Assembly (NCBI GenBank): GCA_963727765.1
Contig: CAVSGZ010000007.1
Coordinates: forward strand, 62,001 to 126,000
Source: FEN-299 sp963727765
GTDB lineage: Bacteria > Acidobacteriota > Vicinamibacteria > Vicinamibacterales > Fen-181
DNA: 64,000 nt
Direction: 5' to 3'
In this document: positions 16,259-25,054 of the stretch, in pieces
Position numbering within the stretch: the stretch's first letter is position 1
Layout of the letters: each line of letters begins with the position of its first letter
The notes under the pieces: generated by a model
Told to the model about the DNA's origin: nothing
Database searches by the model: none
Seen by the model: the letters and a program-made list of their open reading frames with translations, nothing else
Translations under genes and position numbers: made by a program

Positions 16259-18277
16259 TCAGACCCCGAGCAGCACGTCGAGTTCTGCCGACACCTGCCG
16301 GTCGTTGAAGCCGGCCTGCTGGATGGCGGCGCTCGGACAGGTGGCGGCGCACGTGCCGCACCCCGTGCAGAGCGCGTCGCTGACCATCGCCACGCCGCGC
16401 GCCTCGTCGCGCGTGATGGCGTCGTAGGGACAGACGGTGAGGCAGGTGCTGCAGCCGGTGCACGCCTCCTCGTCCACGCTGGCGATGAACGGATCCATCT
16501 CCACCTGGCCCTGCGCGATCATCGCCGCCGCCTTCGACGCGGCGGCCGAGGCCGCCGCGCACGCTTCGGTGATGTCCATCGGCCCCTGACAGCAGCCGGC
16601 CAGGAACACGCCCGAGACCGCCAGCTCGACCGGCCGCAGCTTCGGATGCACCTCGAGCAGGAAGCTGTCGTACCCGACCGCGCACGAATACATGGTCACC
16701 AGCTCGGAGATGTCGTGCGGGACCACGCCGGTGGCGAGGACCAGCAGGTCGAGCGGCACCTCGATCGGCAAGCCATCGGTCAGCAGGTCCTTCGTCCGCA
16801 CGACGAGCGGCCACTGGCCGGTCCGGTCCTTGTCGACGCGCGGCGGATGCTGCGGGCTGTAGCGAACAAACAGCACGCCTTTCTCCGACGCCTTCTCGTA
16901 GTACTCCTCGTGGCCGCGGCCGTAGGTCCGCATGTCCTGGTAGAAGGAGACGATCCGGGCGTGCGGGAACCGCTCCTTGATCGCGACGGCCGCGTGCATG
17001 GCGGCCGTGCAGCAGGTGCGGGCGCAGTAGTCCTTGACCTTGCCGTCCGGCTGCGGCGCGTTGACGCCTTCGATCTGCCGGGCGCCGACGCAGTGGAGGA
17101 ACCCGATCCGCATCGGCTTGTGGCTGTCGAGCGGGAGCGCGCCGGCCGTCGGTCCCTCGGGGTCCAGCATCCGGTGCAGCTGCTGGAGCGTGATGACCGG
17201 CGGGAAGATCCCGTAGCCGTACTCGCCGAGCAGCGGCTCGTACGGGTCGTAGCCGGTGGCCAGCACGATGACGCCGGAGTGCAGCGTCAGCTCCCGCGGC
17301 TGCGCGTTGAGGTTGATGCCCTTGCCGCCCACCGCCGCCACGCACTTGCCGCACTTCGTGCAGGTGTGCCAGTCGATGGCCGGGATGGGCGGGAAGCAGC
17401 CCGGGTAGGGCATGTAGATCGCCTTGCGGCGGCTGAGCGCGAAGTCGAACTCGCTGATCGTCTCCTCGGGGCACGCCGCGATGGCGTTGCCCGGGTAGGT
17501 CAGCCGCTCGTCCACGCCGCGCGGATCGACCACGATCCTCGTCTTGAAGTCGCCGACGACCCCCTCGGAATCGACCACGTGGGCGCCGGTCAGGATCGTG
17601 ACGAGCGGGTGCTTCACGACATCGCGGACGAGACCGCAGAGCAGCGGGCGCGCCTCCTCGCCGGTGGGGAAGACGTTCCACAGCTGCGCCATGCGCCCGC
17701 CGAGGAACGGCCGATTCTCGATGAGCGTGACCTTCATCCCACGCTCGGCCAGGTCCCGCGACGCCATCAGTCCCGCGACGCCGCCGCCGATGACCAGGGC
17801 GGCGGGGTGGATCGGGATGCGGCGCTTTTCGAGCGGCACGAGGTGGCGAGCCCGGTTGACGGCCGCGCGGACCAGGCGCGAGGCTTTGGCGGTGGCGGCC
17901 TCACGGTCCTCGATCACCCACGAGACATGCTCGCGGATGTTCACGTGCTCGAAGAGGTACTGGTTGAGGCCGGCGCGCTCGACCGAGCGCCGGAAGGTGA
18001 GCTGGTGGAGGGTGGGCGAACAGGCGGCCACGATGACCCGGGTCAGGCCGTGCTCGCGGATCTTCTGCTCGATGAGCGCCTGGCCGGGATCCGAGCAGTT
18101 GAACATGTGGGTCGTCGCGACGACGACACCCGGCATGCGTGCGGCCTCCTCGGCCACCCGCTTGACGTCCACCGTATCGGAGATGTTGCCGCCGCAGTGG
18201 CAGACGAAGACACCGATGCGGGGGGCCTGCGCCTCCGGCGTCGGTTCGCCGGAGTCCGGACCAGCGGCGTCGAACAT
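16259..18277 (-). CDS. Full-length HdrA-like flavin/Fe-S protein, electron-bifurcating type
   Basis: 672 residues from ATG 18277, which has AGGAGG seven bases upstream. The N-terminal domain has FVCHCGGN (Cys26/28) and FNCSDP plus AACSPT, the HdrA N-terminal cluster region. Then come an FAD-binding Rossmann motif (VIGGGVAGLMASRDLAE, near 155-175), an insert with CTKCGKC near 337, and two C-terminal ferredoxin motifs, CTGCSTCLTVCP (from about 606) and CTGCGTCAATCP (from about 637). HdrA flavin is the bifurcation site in methanogen Mvh-Hdr complexes. First gene of an operon running HdrA, MvhD, MvhG, MvhA, QmoA-like, winged-helix, QmoC-like, protease. Whether this HdrA bifurcates cannot be read from sequence alone. 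Confidence 0.9.
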   Translation of the reverse strand: MFDAAGPDSGEPTPEAQAPRIGVFVCHCGGNISDTVDVKRVAEEAARMPGVVVATTHMFNCSDPGQALIEQKIREHGLTRVIVAACSPTLHQLTFRRSVERAGLNQYLFEHVNIREHVSWVIEDREAATAKASRLVRAAVNRARHLVPLEKRRIPIHPAALVIGGGVAGLMASRDLAERGMKVTLIENRPFLGGRMAQLWNVFPTGEEARPLLCGLVRDVVKHPLVTILTGAHVVDSEGVVGDFKTRIVVDPRGVDERLTYPGNAIAACPEETISEFDFALSRRKAIYMPYPGCFPPIPAIDWHTCTKCGKCVAAVGGKGINLNAQPRELTLHSGVIVLATGYDPYEPLLGEYGYGIFPPVITLQQLHRMLDPEGPTAGALPLDSHKPMRIGFLHCVGARQIEGVNAPQPDGKVKDYCARTCCTAAMHAAVAIKERFPHARIVSFYQDMRTYGRGHEEYYEKASEKGVLFVRYSPQHPPRVDKDRTGQWPLVVRTKDLLTDGLPIEVPLDLLVLATGVVPHDISELVTMYSCAVGYDSFLLEVHPKLRPVELAVSGVFLAGCCQGPMDITEACAAASAAASKAAAMIAQGQVEMDPFIASVDEEACTGCSTCLTVCPYDAITRDEARGVAMVSDALCTGCGTCAATCPSAAIQQAGFNDRQVSAELDVLLGV

Positions 18278-18727
18278 GGTCGGTCCTCCTGCCGCCGCGG
18301 ACGTGCCACGGGCACGCACCCGGGCGGATCACACCGTCGGGCAGACAGCCGGGTGACGCGGTGGAGGATCTGCGGAGGTGGCCGGTGCGATTCGGAAGGA
18401 CAGCGATGAGGGCACGCGCCAACCGGAACCACCCGCCGCGCATTCTCGACGCGACACGCTGACACGCTGCCGACGACCCTGAGCCCGTGTACGGAACCAG
18501 GATTCCTTCGCCTCAACCGTGCAGGCGTCGGAGACCCATGGGTTTCCGTCGATCGATCCCACGAAGCCGAGCCACTCGTCCTCGGTCAACAAATCCGGCC
18601 CGAAAGGCGTGCATCGAACGCCGGGCCCAGTGTGGATCGGTCATGGGTCGGTGTCAAGGACCCTCAGAACCCCAGCCCTTGGGAGCCACGAACCGGTTTC
18701 CTGTTATGCTCTGCCCATGGAGGTTCC
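18278..18727. promoter_or_regulatory. Divergent intergenic region of the hydrogenase operon
   Basis: 450 bases without a credible gene between hdrA (minus) and a hydrolase gene (plus). It must hold the hydrogenase operon promoter. A palindrome, CGTGCC-ACG-GGCACG (18302-18316), lies about 25 bases upstream of the hdrA start in its leader. A decamer GACACGCT repeat is seen near 18452-18470. I found no convincing -35/-10 pair. Confidence 0.35.
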
Positions 18728-20323
18728 ATGCGCACGTTGACGATGGCAGTGGCTGGGCTGGTGATGGCTTCGATGGCGGCCTCGGCCCAGGAGACGGCCC
18801 AGTTCCGCAGCCGCGTGGGCGGCGGCACGATCACCGGCAGCGAGTCGTTCACCATCACCGGCACCCCGTCGGGGCACGAGGTGTCGGCCCAGATCACGAT
18901 GAAGCGTGGCGGCGCCGAATCGACCTTCACGCTTCGCGAATCGCTCGATCCCGGCTGGGCGAGCCAGAAGTACTCCATCGAGATGTCCGGCTCGCTCGGC
19001 TCGGCCAGCGCATCGGCCGAACGCAAGGGCGATTCGATCGCGCTCTCGGTGAAAACGCCCGCCGGCTCGCCGACGCTGAGCATTCCCGTGAGGCCTCGCC
19101 TCATCCTGATGGAGAACATGGTGGCCGCGCCCTACCAGGTGCTGCTCAATCTGACCGGCGGGGAACCGGGGCCCGTCACCGTCATCATCCCGTTCCAGTT
19201 GATCACGATTGGCGGCACGCTCGAACCGGCAGGCACGACGCCGGGGACGCTCGACGGCAAGCCGATCGTGGCCACCAGGCTCCTCCTGAAAGTCGCCACG
19301 GTCACGACTGAAGTCTACTTCGACCCGGCGACGAAGAAGCTGTTGCGGGTGTACACGCCGGGGCAGGACGCCGAGCTGCTGCGGGTGGGCTTCGAGCTGC
19401 CCGCCTCGTCCGCGCCGAAGGCGCCCGAGCTGCCGGCCGGAGTGACCGAACGCACCGTGACGTTCAAACAGCTCGATGGCAATCCGTACCCGGCCGTCTT
19501 GTGCCTGCCGAAGGGGCCGTCACCGGCCCCCATCGTGGTCATGCTGGCCGGCTCCGGACCCAACGACCGCGACGAGACGATCGGCCCAAACAAACCGTTC
19601 CGCGACCTGGCTCGGGGGCTCGCCGAGCGCGGCGTGGCGACGCTCCGATTCGACAAGCGCACCTACGCGTTCCCCAAGTTCTACAAGGGCTCGCTCGATT
19701 CCGAATCGATCGACGACGGCGTGGACGCGGTGACGTTCGCGCGGACGATTCCAGGAATCGACCGGGACCGGGTCTACGTGCTCGGACACAGCCTCGGCGG
19801 CCTGGCGGCGCTCTACGTCGCCGAGCGCGCGCCGGTGACCGGGGTGATCCTGATGGCGACGGCCGGCCGCCCGATGGACCAGGTGATCCGCGACCAGGTG
19901 AAAGAACTCAACGCGGGCCAGGACGAAGCCCGTGTGCAGGAAACGCTCAAGCTCCAGGACAGCATCATGGCGAAGGTCCGGGCGGGGACGGCAACGGCCC
20001 AGGAGCTGAACGGCCAGCCGCCGGACGCCATCAAGGACATGATCGTCCGGGACCCGATCGCGGAGCTTCAGAAGACGCGGGCACCGATGCTGGTGCTCAA
20101 GGGCGGCAAGGACGCGCAGGTGTTCCAGGCCGATTTCGACGCGCTGACGGCCATTGCCGCCACGAGGCCGGGATCCTCGTCCAAGCTGTTCCCGAATCTC
20201 ACGCACATCTTCACGCCAACCGACGGACCGGCGGCGGTCCGGGCGATCTTCCAGCCCGGGCACGTGGCGCCGGAGGTGATCGACACGATCGCCGGCTGGA
20301 TCGCCGGGAGCGTCGCGAAGTAG
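18728..20323 (+). CDS. Secreted alpha/beta hydrolase
   Basis: 531 residues from ATG 18728 (GGAGG five bases upstream). A signal peptide (MRTLTMAVAGLVMASMAASA) is followed by an N-terminal beta-rich domain of about 250 residues and then an alpha/beta hydrolase domain. The oxyanion/strand region reads VVMLAGSGPNDRDE, the nucleophile elbow is GHSLGG, and a late His is in LTHIFTPTD. Acyl-peptide or carboxylesterase-type hydrolases with this two-domain layout are common in acidobacteria; the substrate is not evident. Periplasmic or outer-surface location inferred. Confidence 0.85.
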   Translation: MRTLTMAVAGLVMASMAASAQETAQFRSRVGGGTITGSESFTITGTPSGHEVSAQITMKRGGAESTFTLRESLDPGWASQKYSIEMSGSLGSASASAERKGDSIALSVKTPAGSPTLSIPVRPRLILMENMVAAPYQVLLNLTGGEPGPVTVIIPFQLITIGGTLEPAGTTPGTLDGKPIVATRLLLKVATVTTEVYFDPATKKLLRVYTPGQDAELLRVGFELPASSAPKAPELPAGVTERTVTFKQLDGNPYPAVLCLPKGPSPAPIVVMLAGSGPNDRDETIGPNKPFRDLARGLAERGVATLRFDKRTYAFPKFYKGSLDSESIDDGVDAVTFARTIPGIDRDRVYVLGHSLGGLAALYVAERAPVTGVILMATAGRPMDQVIRDQVKELNAGQDEARVQETLKLQDSIMAKVRAGTATAQELNGQPPDAIKDMIVRDPIAELQKTRAPMLVLKGGKDAQVFQADFDALTAIAATRPGSSSKLFPNLTHIFTPTDGPAAVRAIFQPGHVAPEVIDTIAGWIAGSVAK

Positions 20324-20352
20324 CCCCTTCGACTCGCTACGCTCGCTCAGGG

Positions 20353-20383
20353 CGACTCGCGCGGTATCGAGCCGCGCGAGTCG
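20353..20383. terminator. Perfect 12-bp hairpin between convergent genes
   Basis: Arms 20353-20364 (CGACTCGCGCGG) and 20372-20383 (CCGCGCGAGTCG) pair perfectly across a 7-base loop. It lies between the stops of the hydrolase (plus) and DinB (minus) genes, so it can serve both. No U-tract follows. The preceding CCCTTCGACTCGC element is a dispersed-repeat-like sequence seen in many GC-rich genomes. Confidence 0.6.
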
Positions 20384-20387
20384 GGCC

Positions 20388-20882
20388 TCACGACGCCTCG
20401 TCCGCGCTCGGGCCGTAGATGGACGGCACCGGGATGTCGTTCAGCCGGAGGTAGAGGGCCAGCTGGGCGCGATGGTGAATCGCGTGGCTGAGGACGAAGC
20501 TGCGGAGGACGGCGAACTTCGGCATCGTGAACACTTCGTGCCCGCCGCTCTTGAGCGTCCAGGGCGCGGCCAGCCCGGCGTCGGTCGCTGACTCGATCAA
20601 TGGCCGCGCGGCGGCAACCATCCGGTCGAACGTCGCGAGGATCTCCGCCTGCGTCTTGAGCGGCTTCGATCCGTGGTCCCCTCCCATGTCGATGCCGTCG
20701 CGGGTCAGCGTCTCCTTCACCCATCCGGGGATCTCGGCGACGTGCGTGGCGAGCCGGCCGAAGGTCATCGACTTGGCGTGCGGCGCCCAGCCGATCCGGT
20801 CATCCGGAACGCGCGCCAGCACCTTCCGTGTGACTGCCATCTCGTGATCGAACTCCGGGAGCAGGGCATCCTTCATGGCCAT
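20388..20882 (-). CDS. DinB family metal-binding four-helix protein
   Basis: 164 residues with a DinB-like four-helix bundle. Possible metal ligands are His near residue 46 (ATHVAEI) and the two histidines in SHAIHHRAQL. ATG 20882 has AGGAGG eight bases upstream. DinB proteins are often thiol-dependent transferases or detoxifiers; the role here is unknown. It lies 12 bases after the outer-membrane protein gene. Confidence 0.85.
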   Translation of the reverse strand: MAMKDALLPEFDHEMAVTRKVLARVPDDRIGWAPHAKSMTFGRLATHVAEIPGWVKETLTRDGIDMGGDHGSKPLKTQAEILATFDRMVAAARPLIESATDAGLAAPWTLKSGGHEVFTMPKFAVLRSFVLSHAIHHRAQLALYLRLNDIPVPSIYGPSADEAS

Positions 20883-20894
20883 GGTGAAATCCTC

Positions 20895-21533
20895 CTAGAA
20901 CACGCCGTACACGAGGGCGAACGTGATGACGGTGGCGCTCAGGTTGACCCTGTCGGCCCGCGTGCCCGCCGGGCCGCTGGCCGTCAGCGTCGGCCTGGCC
21001 ACCATGTACGCCACCGAGGCCGATGCCGCCAGGTGGTGGCCCAGTTCGTACCAGAACGTGACGTTGGGCTCGACGGCCAGGCAGTTCGAGATCGAGACGC
21101 TGGCTCCCGGGATGCCCACTTGATTGCCGTAGGCCGTGCGCTCGGCGTCCGACTGCGAGAGCGAGGTGAACGCCCAGCCGCCCACGATGCCCGCGCTGAC
21201 GGCGTAGCGGTGGAACTGCTGGATGTAGGAAACGCCGGCCATCAGCGGCTTGACGCTCATGCGACCGACCGGCGTCGGCTGTCCGCCGACGTTGACCCGG
21301 AGGTCGGAGGCGAACCAGTCCATGCCGACCGTCGCACCCAGCCCCGACCCGCGCCGCAGCCGGCCGACGAGTCCCACGCCGGTCGGGTGGTTCGCGTCCG
21401 GGTTGGCAGGATCGTACAGCGTGAGCGCCACACCAACGGCGATCGAGGAATCGGTCTGGGCGCAGACCGCGGGGCTGACGAGCAACAAGGCGGCGAGCGC
21501 GGCGAGCGCGGTCCCCACGAAGTTCCGGGTCAC
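20895..21533 (-). CDS. Outer-membrane beta-barrel protein
   Basis: About 212 residues from a GTG start at 21533 (VTRNFVGTALAALAALLLVSPAVCAQ, given here as a signal peptide of 26 residues). The mature part alternates aromatic and polar residues in amphipathic strands (GLGATVGMDWFAS, HLAASASVAYMVA, TVITFALVYGVF) and ends in Phe, as outer-membrane barrels do. Its genes on both sides, a symporter upstream and DinB downstream, read the same way. No specific family recognised. Confidence 0.65.
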   Translation of the reverse strand: MTRNFVGTALAALAALLLVSPAVCAQTDSSIAVGVALTLYDPANPDANHPTGVGLVGRLRRGSGLGATVGMDWFASDLRVNVGGQPTPVGRMSVKPLMAGVSYIQQFHRYAVSAGIVGGWAFTSLSQSDAERTAYGNQVGIPGASVSISNCLAVEPNVTFWYELGHHLAASASVAYMVARPTLTASGPAGTRADRVNLSATVITFALVYGVF

Positions 21534-21583
21534 GCGAGCATCATAGCATCGGGCAGCAGGGCGCAGGCCTGAAGGCGTGAGGC

Positions 21584-23311
21584 TCAGCGCTCGAGGCTGC
21601 CGCCGATCCAGCGCACGCCCGGCCTCAGCTCGGCGGGCCCCGTGTAACTGATGGCCAGCCCGACGAGGACGACGACGGCGGTGCCGACGAGGTTGTACCA
21701 GAGGTACGAGATCGAGGTCATCCTGGCGACGGCCAGCACGGCCGCGAATCCCGCCAGCATCCCCCAGAAGGCGCCGCGCCCGGTGGCGCGCCGCGTGCCG
21801 ATCGCCAGCACGAATCCCCCGAGCAGCGTGCCGTAGAAGAGCGACCCCACCTTGTTGACCACCTCGATGAGGGACCCGGCGCTGGCCGCGTAGACGGCGA
21901 ACGCGCACGCGGTCAATCCCCAGAACCCGGTCGCCACCTTCGCGACCGCCAGGTAGTGCGAGTCGGACGCGTCCTTGCGAACGTGGCGGCGGTAGATGTC
22001 GATGACCGTCGACGTGGCGAGGGCGTTCCACTCGCCGGCGCTGGCCGACATGGCGGCCGCGAAGATCGCAGCGATGATCAAGCCGACCAGCCCGACCGGC
22101 AACTGCGTGGTCACGAAGGTCGGGAACACGTAGTTGACGTCGTTGTACGCCTTGTCGCCGGTCACCTCCTTCACCACCCTGACGGCGCCCGCTCGGATCC
22201 GTGCGAGCGCCGCGTCGGCGGTCCGAAACGCGTCGGTCGCCTGCGCGATGGAGGCCGCGTCGCCCCGCCGCCGGGCCTCGGTCGCCGTGAGGGCTGCCGC
22301 CCGGCGTGCCGCGAACGCGGACGAGAACTCGCGCTCGAGGCCGGCCAGCTCTCCCGCGCGCGGGCTCGCCTCGATCTCGGCGCGATGCGCGTTGTTGAAG
22401 AGCATCGGCGGCTCGGTGAACAGGTAGAACACGAAGACCAGGACGCCGGTCAGCAGGATGAGCGTCTGCAGCGGCACCTTGACGAACGCGCTGAGCAGCA
22501 GCGAGCTGCGCCCCTCGTCCTCGGACTTCGCCGTCAGGTAGCGCTGCACCTGGCTCTGGTCGCAGCCGAAGTAGGCCAGCATCAGGAACACGCCCGCTAG
22601 CGCCCCCGACCAGAACGTGTAGTTGGTGGTCGGGTCGAAGGAGAAGTCCACGGTCTTCAGCCGGCCGGCCGCCCCGGCGATGTGCAGCGCGTCGGTGAAC
22701 GAGACCTCGCGCGGCAGGCCGAGCACCAGCAGGACCACCGCCGCGCACACGGCGGCCACGACGAGGCCCATCTGCTTGACGTCGGTCCACGCGACGGCCT
22801 GCACGCCGCCGAACATCGTGTACGCGGCCGTCGGCACGCCGATGGCGAGCACCGTCAGGGTGAGGTTCCAGCCGAGGACGATCGAGAGGATCACGGCCGG
22901 TGCGGCGATGATGACGCCGCAGGAGAGGCTTCGCGTCATCAGGAAGAGCAGGGCGGCCAGCATCCGCGTCTTCGAGTCGAACCGCTGCTCGAGGTACTCG
23001 TAGGCGGTGTAGACGCGGGCCCGATAGAAAAAGGGGACGACGGTCACCGACAGGATCACCATCGCGAGCGGCAGGCCGAAGTAGAACTGCACGAACCGCA
23101 TGCCGTCGGCGTAGCCCTGGCCGGTCGTGCCGACCAGCGTGATGGCGCTCATCTGCGTCGCCATCACCGAGAGGCCGGCCGCCCACCAGGGCAGGCTCCG
23201 CTTCGCGAGTAGATAACCGTCGATCTCGTTGGCCGCGCGTGTCCGCCTCAGGCCGTCGTACACGATCCAGACGAGGTAGACGCCGATGACGAGCCAGTCG
23301 ATGGCATGCAT
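21584..23311 (-). CDS. Sodium:solute symporter (SSS family)
   Basis: 575 residues, about 13 membrane helices. SSS family features: residues 1-20 WLVIGVYLVWIVYDG, the unwound first-helix region ATQMSAITLVGTTGQGY, ARVYTAYEYLEQRF, and the Na+-site segment ASAGEWNALATS. An inserted hydrophilic, Ala/Arg-rich coiled segment of about 70 residues (around 310-380) splits the membrane domain; acidobacterial SSS members often have one. Substrate unknown (sugars, sialic acids and organic acids are typical). It follows a short membrane ORF and an argininosuccinate lyase-type gene on the same strand. Confidence 0.88.
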   Translation of the reverse strand: MHAIDWLVIGVYLVWIVYDGLRRTRAANEIDGYLLAKRSLPWWAAGLSVMATQMSAITLVGTTGQGYADGMRFVQFYFGLPLAMVILSVTVVPFFYRARVYTAYEYLEQRFDSKTRMLAALLFLMTRSLSCGVIIAAPAVILSIVLGWNLTLTVLAIGVPTAAYTMFGGVQAVAWTDVKQMGLVVAAVCAAVVLLVLGLPREVSFTDALHIAGAAGRLKTVDFSFDPTTNYTFWSGALAGVFLMLAYFGCDQSQVQRYLTAKSEDEGRSSLLLSAFVKVPLQTLILLTGVLVFVFYLFTEPPMLFNNAHRAEIEASPRAGELAGLEREFSSAFAARRAAALTATEARRRGDAASIAQATDAFRTADAALARIRAGAVRVVKEVTGDKAYNDVNYVFPTFVTTQLPVGLVGLIIAAIFAAAMSASAGEWNALATSTVIDIYRRHVRKDASDSHYLAVAKVATGFWGLTACAFAVYAASAGSLIEVVNKVGSLFYGTLLGGFVLAIGTRRATGRGAFWGMLAGFAAVLAVARMTSISYLWYNLVGTAVVVLVGLAISYTGPAELRPGVRWIGGSLER

Positions 23312-23333
23312 GGTGTCGCTTCGAGCCGTCGTC

Positions 23334-23460
23334 TCACGAACTGAAGTAACGCCCGAAGGTCCACAGCGCGGTGATGACGGCCGCGTGGAGTACGAGCACG
23401 AGCGCGTAGGTCCGGGCGCGTGAGCGCTGGTCTGCTGGGGCTCGAGGATTCTGGCGTCAT
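23334..23460 (-). CDS. Small single-helix membrane protein, probable +1 frameshift
   Basis: An ATG at 23460 overlaps the lyase stop (TGATG) and reads MTPESSSPSR. A strongly hydrophobic C-terminus (YALVLVLHAAVITALWTFG, then RYFSS and a stop at 23334) lies in the adjacent frame, 22 bases before the symporter start. One surplus base around 23405-23430 would join them into a protein of about 41 residues with one membrane helix. Small accessory membrane proteins encoded next to symporters are known, so this is a candidate partner subunit. No homologue recognised. Confidence 0.45.
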
Positions 23461-24914
23461 CAGAGGGCGGCCTTTCTCGCCGCCAGGCGGACGGCGGCGG
23501 CGGCCAGAGCCGAACGCGTGTCGGAGAGCCACCGGTGGTCGGCCTCAAGGCTCCGGATCGAGGCCTCGAGCGCCCGGCCGGTTTCCTCGGCCGCCGGTCC
23601 ACCCAGCGTCCGCCTGACCTCCACGAAATGCCGCGGGCTCAGCAGCTCCTCGAGCGCCTGATCCGTGTACACGATCGGCGTCCCGACGATGCCCGCGGAC
23701 ACCTCCGCGAGCAGGGCGGCGCGAGAGCGGCCGGGTGCCGCCGCGGCCGCCTGGTTGAAGGCCGAGGCCACCCGGTGCCCGAGCTGGAACGGGACGCCGC
23801 GGTCCCGCGCGAGGACGTCGGCGAGCTCGGTCATCGTGATCCCATTCTGCGCGGCGCGGGCCTCGAGCTTCGCGCGGTCGAACTCGGCGCCGCGAAGCGC
23901 GGCAGCCAGCAGGGCTACCGCCCGCGTCGCGTCGTGCAGCGCCACGGACACGAGCGGCTGCAGGTCGTCCTCGGTGTCGACGATATCCCCGAACGGCGTG
24001 TTGTGGACCGCCACCACGACGCCCAGGAGCTCGCCGAGCGCACGGCTGGCAATGCTCCGCGCGTGCTCGACCGACACCGGGTTCCGCTTCTGCGGCATGA
24101 TGCTGCTCGGCTGCACGAAGCCGTCGGCGAGCCGCAGGTAGCCGAATTCCATCATGCACCAGAGCAGGACGTCCTGGACGAAGCGGCCGAAGCCGGTGAG
24201 CGCGACCGCCGCCGCCGAGACGTTCTGGAGCAGGTAGTCCACCGACGCGATGCTGCCGTAGGTGTTGACCGTCGGGCCGAGGAACCCGAGCAGGTCGGAG
24301 GTGAGCTGGCGGTCGATGTCGAAACCGGTCCCCGTGATGGCGCACGCGCCGAGCGGGTTGCGGTTGGTGGACTCGTAGGCGGCGCGCAGCCGGACCGCGT
24401 CTCGCTCGAGTTGCTCGATGACGGCCAGCAGGTAGTGCGCGATGGTAGAGGGCTGCGCTGGCTGCGTGTGCGTGTGCGCCGGGAACACCGTGTCCCGCGT
24501 GCGGCCGGCGATCTCGGCGAGCGTGTCGCGGAGGGCCAGCGTCGCCTCGAGCAGGCCGAGGACCAGTTCACGCTGGCGCATCCGGTAGAGCACCATGGCA
24601 ATGTCGTTGCGGCTGCGCGCCGTGTGCAGCCGGCCCGCCACGTCCTCCCCGCAGGCCTCGACCAGCCGCCGCGTGATGTGGCAGAAGAGGTCCTCGTCGG
24701 CGCCGTCGAAGACGGCGTGCCGGACCTGGTCGAGCGGCATGGCGTCGAGCGCGTCTCGGATGACGCGCGCGTCGGCGCGCCCGACGATGCCGCGCTCGGC
24801 GAGCATCACCAGGTGCGCGCCGTGCATGGCCATCATCTCTTCGAGGAAGAGCCGCTTCCCGTCCTCGAAGTTCTCGCCGAGGACCAGCGACACGTACTCG
24901 GGTGCGAAGGGCAT
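23460..24914 (-). CDS. argH: Argininosuccinate lyase (fumarase/aspartase superfamily)
   Basis: 484 residues with the superfamily signature PSSIMPQKRNP (residues about 263-273; GSS is replaced by PSS). Other conserved blocks are DEDLFCHITRRLVE, GRLHTARSRNDIA and PAHTHTQPAQPST with the catalytic His. ArgH splits argininosuccinate into arginine and fumarate in the cytoplasm. No argG or other arginine gene is near; instead it heads a cluster with a symporter, so it may be a paralogue acting on another C-N adduct. The ROK regulator gene lies divergently upstream. Confidence 0.82.
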   Translation of the reverse strand: MPFAPEYVSLVLGENFEDGKRLFLEEMMAMHGAHLVMLAERGIVGRADARVIRDALDAMPLDQVRHAVFDGADEDLFCHITRRLVEACGEDVAGRLHTARSRNDIAMVLYRMRQRELVLGLLEATLALRDTLAEIAGRTRDTVFPAHTHTQPAQPSTIAHYLLAVIEQLERDAVRLRAAYESTNRNPLGACAITGTGFDIDRQLTSDLLGFLGPTVNTYGSIASVDYLLQNVSAAAVALTGFGRFVQDVLLWCMMEFGYLRLADGFVQPSSIMPQKRNPVSVEHARSIASRALGELLGVVVAVHNTPFGDIVDTEDDLQPLVSVALHDATRAVALLAAALRGAEFDRAKLEARAAQNGITMTELADVLARDRGVPFQLGHRVASAFNQAAAAAPGRSRAALLAEVSAGIVGTPIVYTDQALEELLSPRHFVEVRRTLGGPAAEETGRALEASIRSLEADHRWLSDTRSALAAAAVRLAARKAAL

Positions 24915-25015
24915 ATGGGTGTGCCTCGAGGTTCCGGATCCGCCGGCGGGCGCCGGCGCCGCGCGCCGGGCAGCAGGAGTCTACCGCAGATTCGCGGGGA
25001 TCGCGAGACGGGATC

Positions 25016-25045
25016 TTGACACGAATGTCGCCGGAAATGTAATTT
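25016..25045 (+). promoter_or_regulatory. Putative sigma70-type promoter of the ROK gene
   Basis: A perfect -35 TTGACA (25016-25021) is followed 18 bases later by TAATTT (25040-25045), preceded by TG. This is the most AT-rich stretch of the neighbourhood and lies 57 bases before the ROK ATG. The start of transcription would fall next to the palindrome at 25055-25077. Confidence 0.55.
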
Positions 25046-25054
25046 ATGCGCGCA

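Noticed and set aside
20324..20350. CCCTTCGACTCGC element as a mobile-element end
   Set aside because: No inverted terminal repeat pair, no transposase and no target duplication; it looks like a dispersed GC-rich repeat next to a terminator hairpin.
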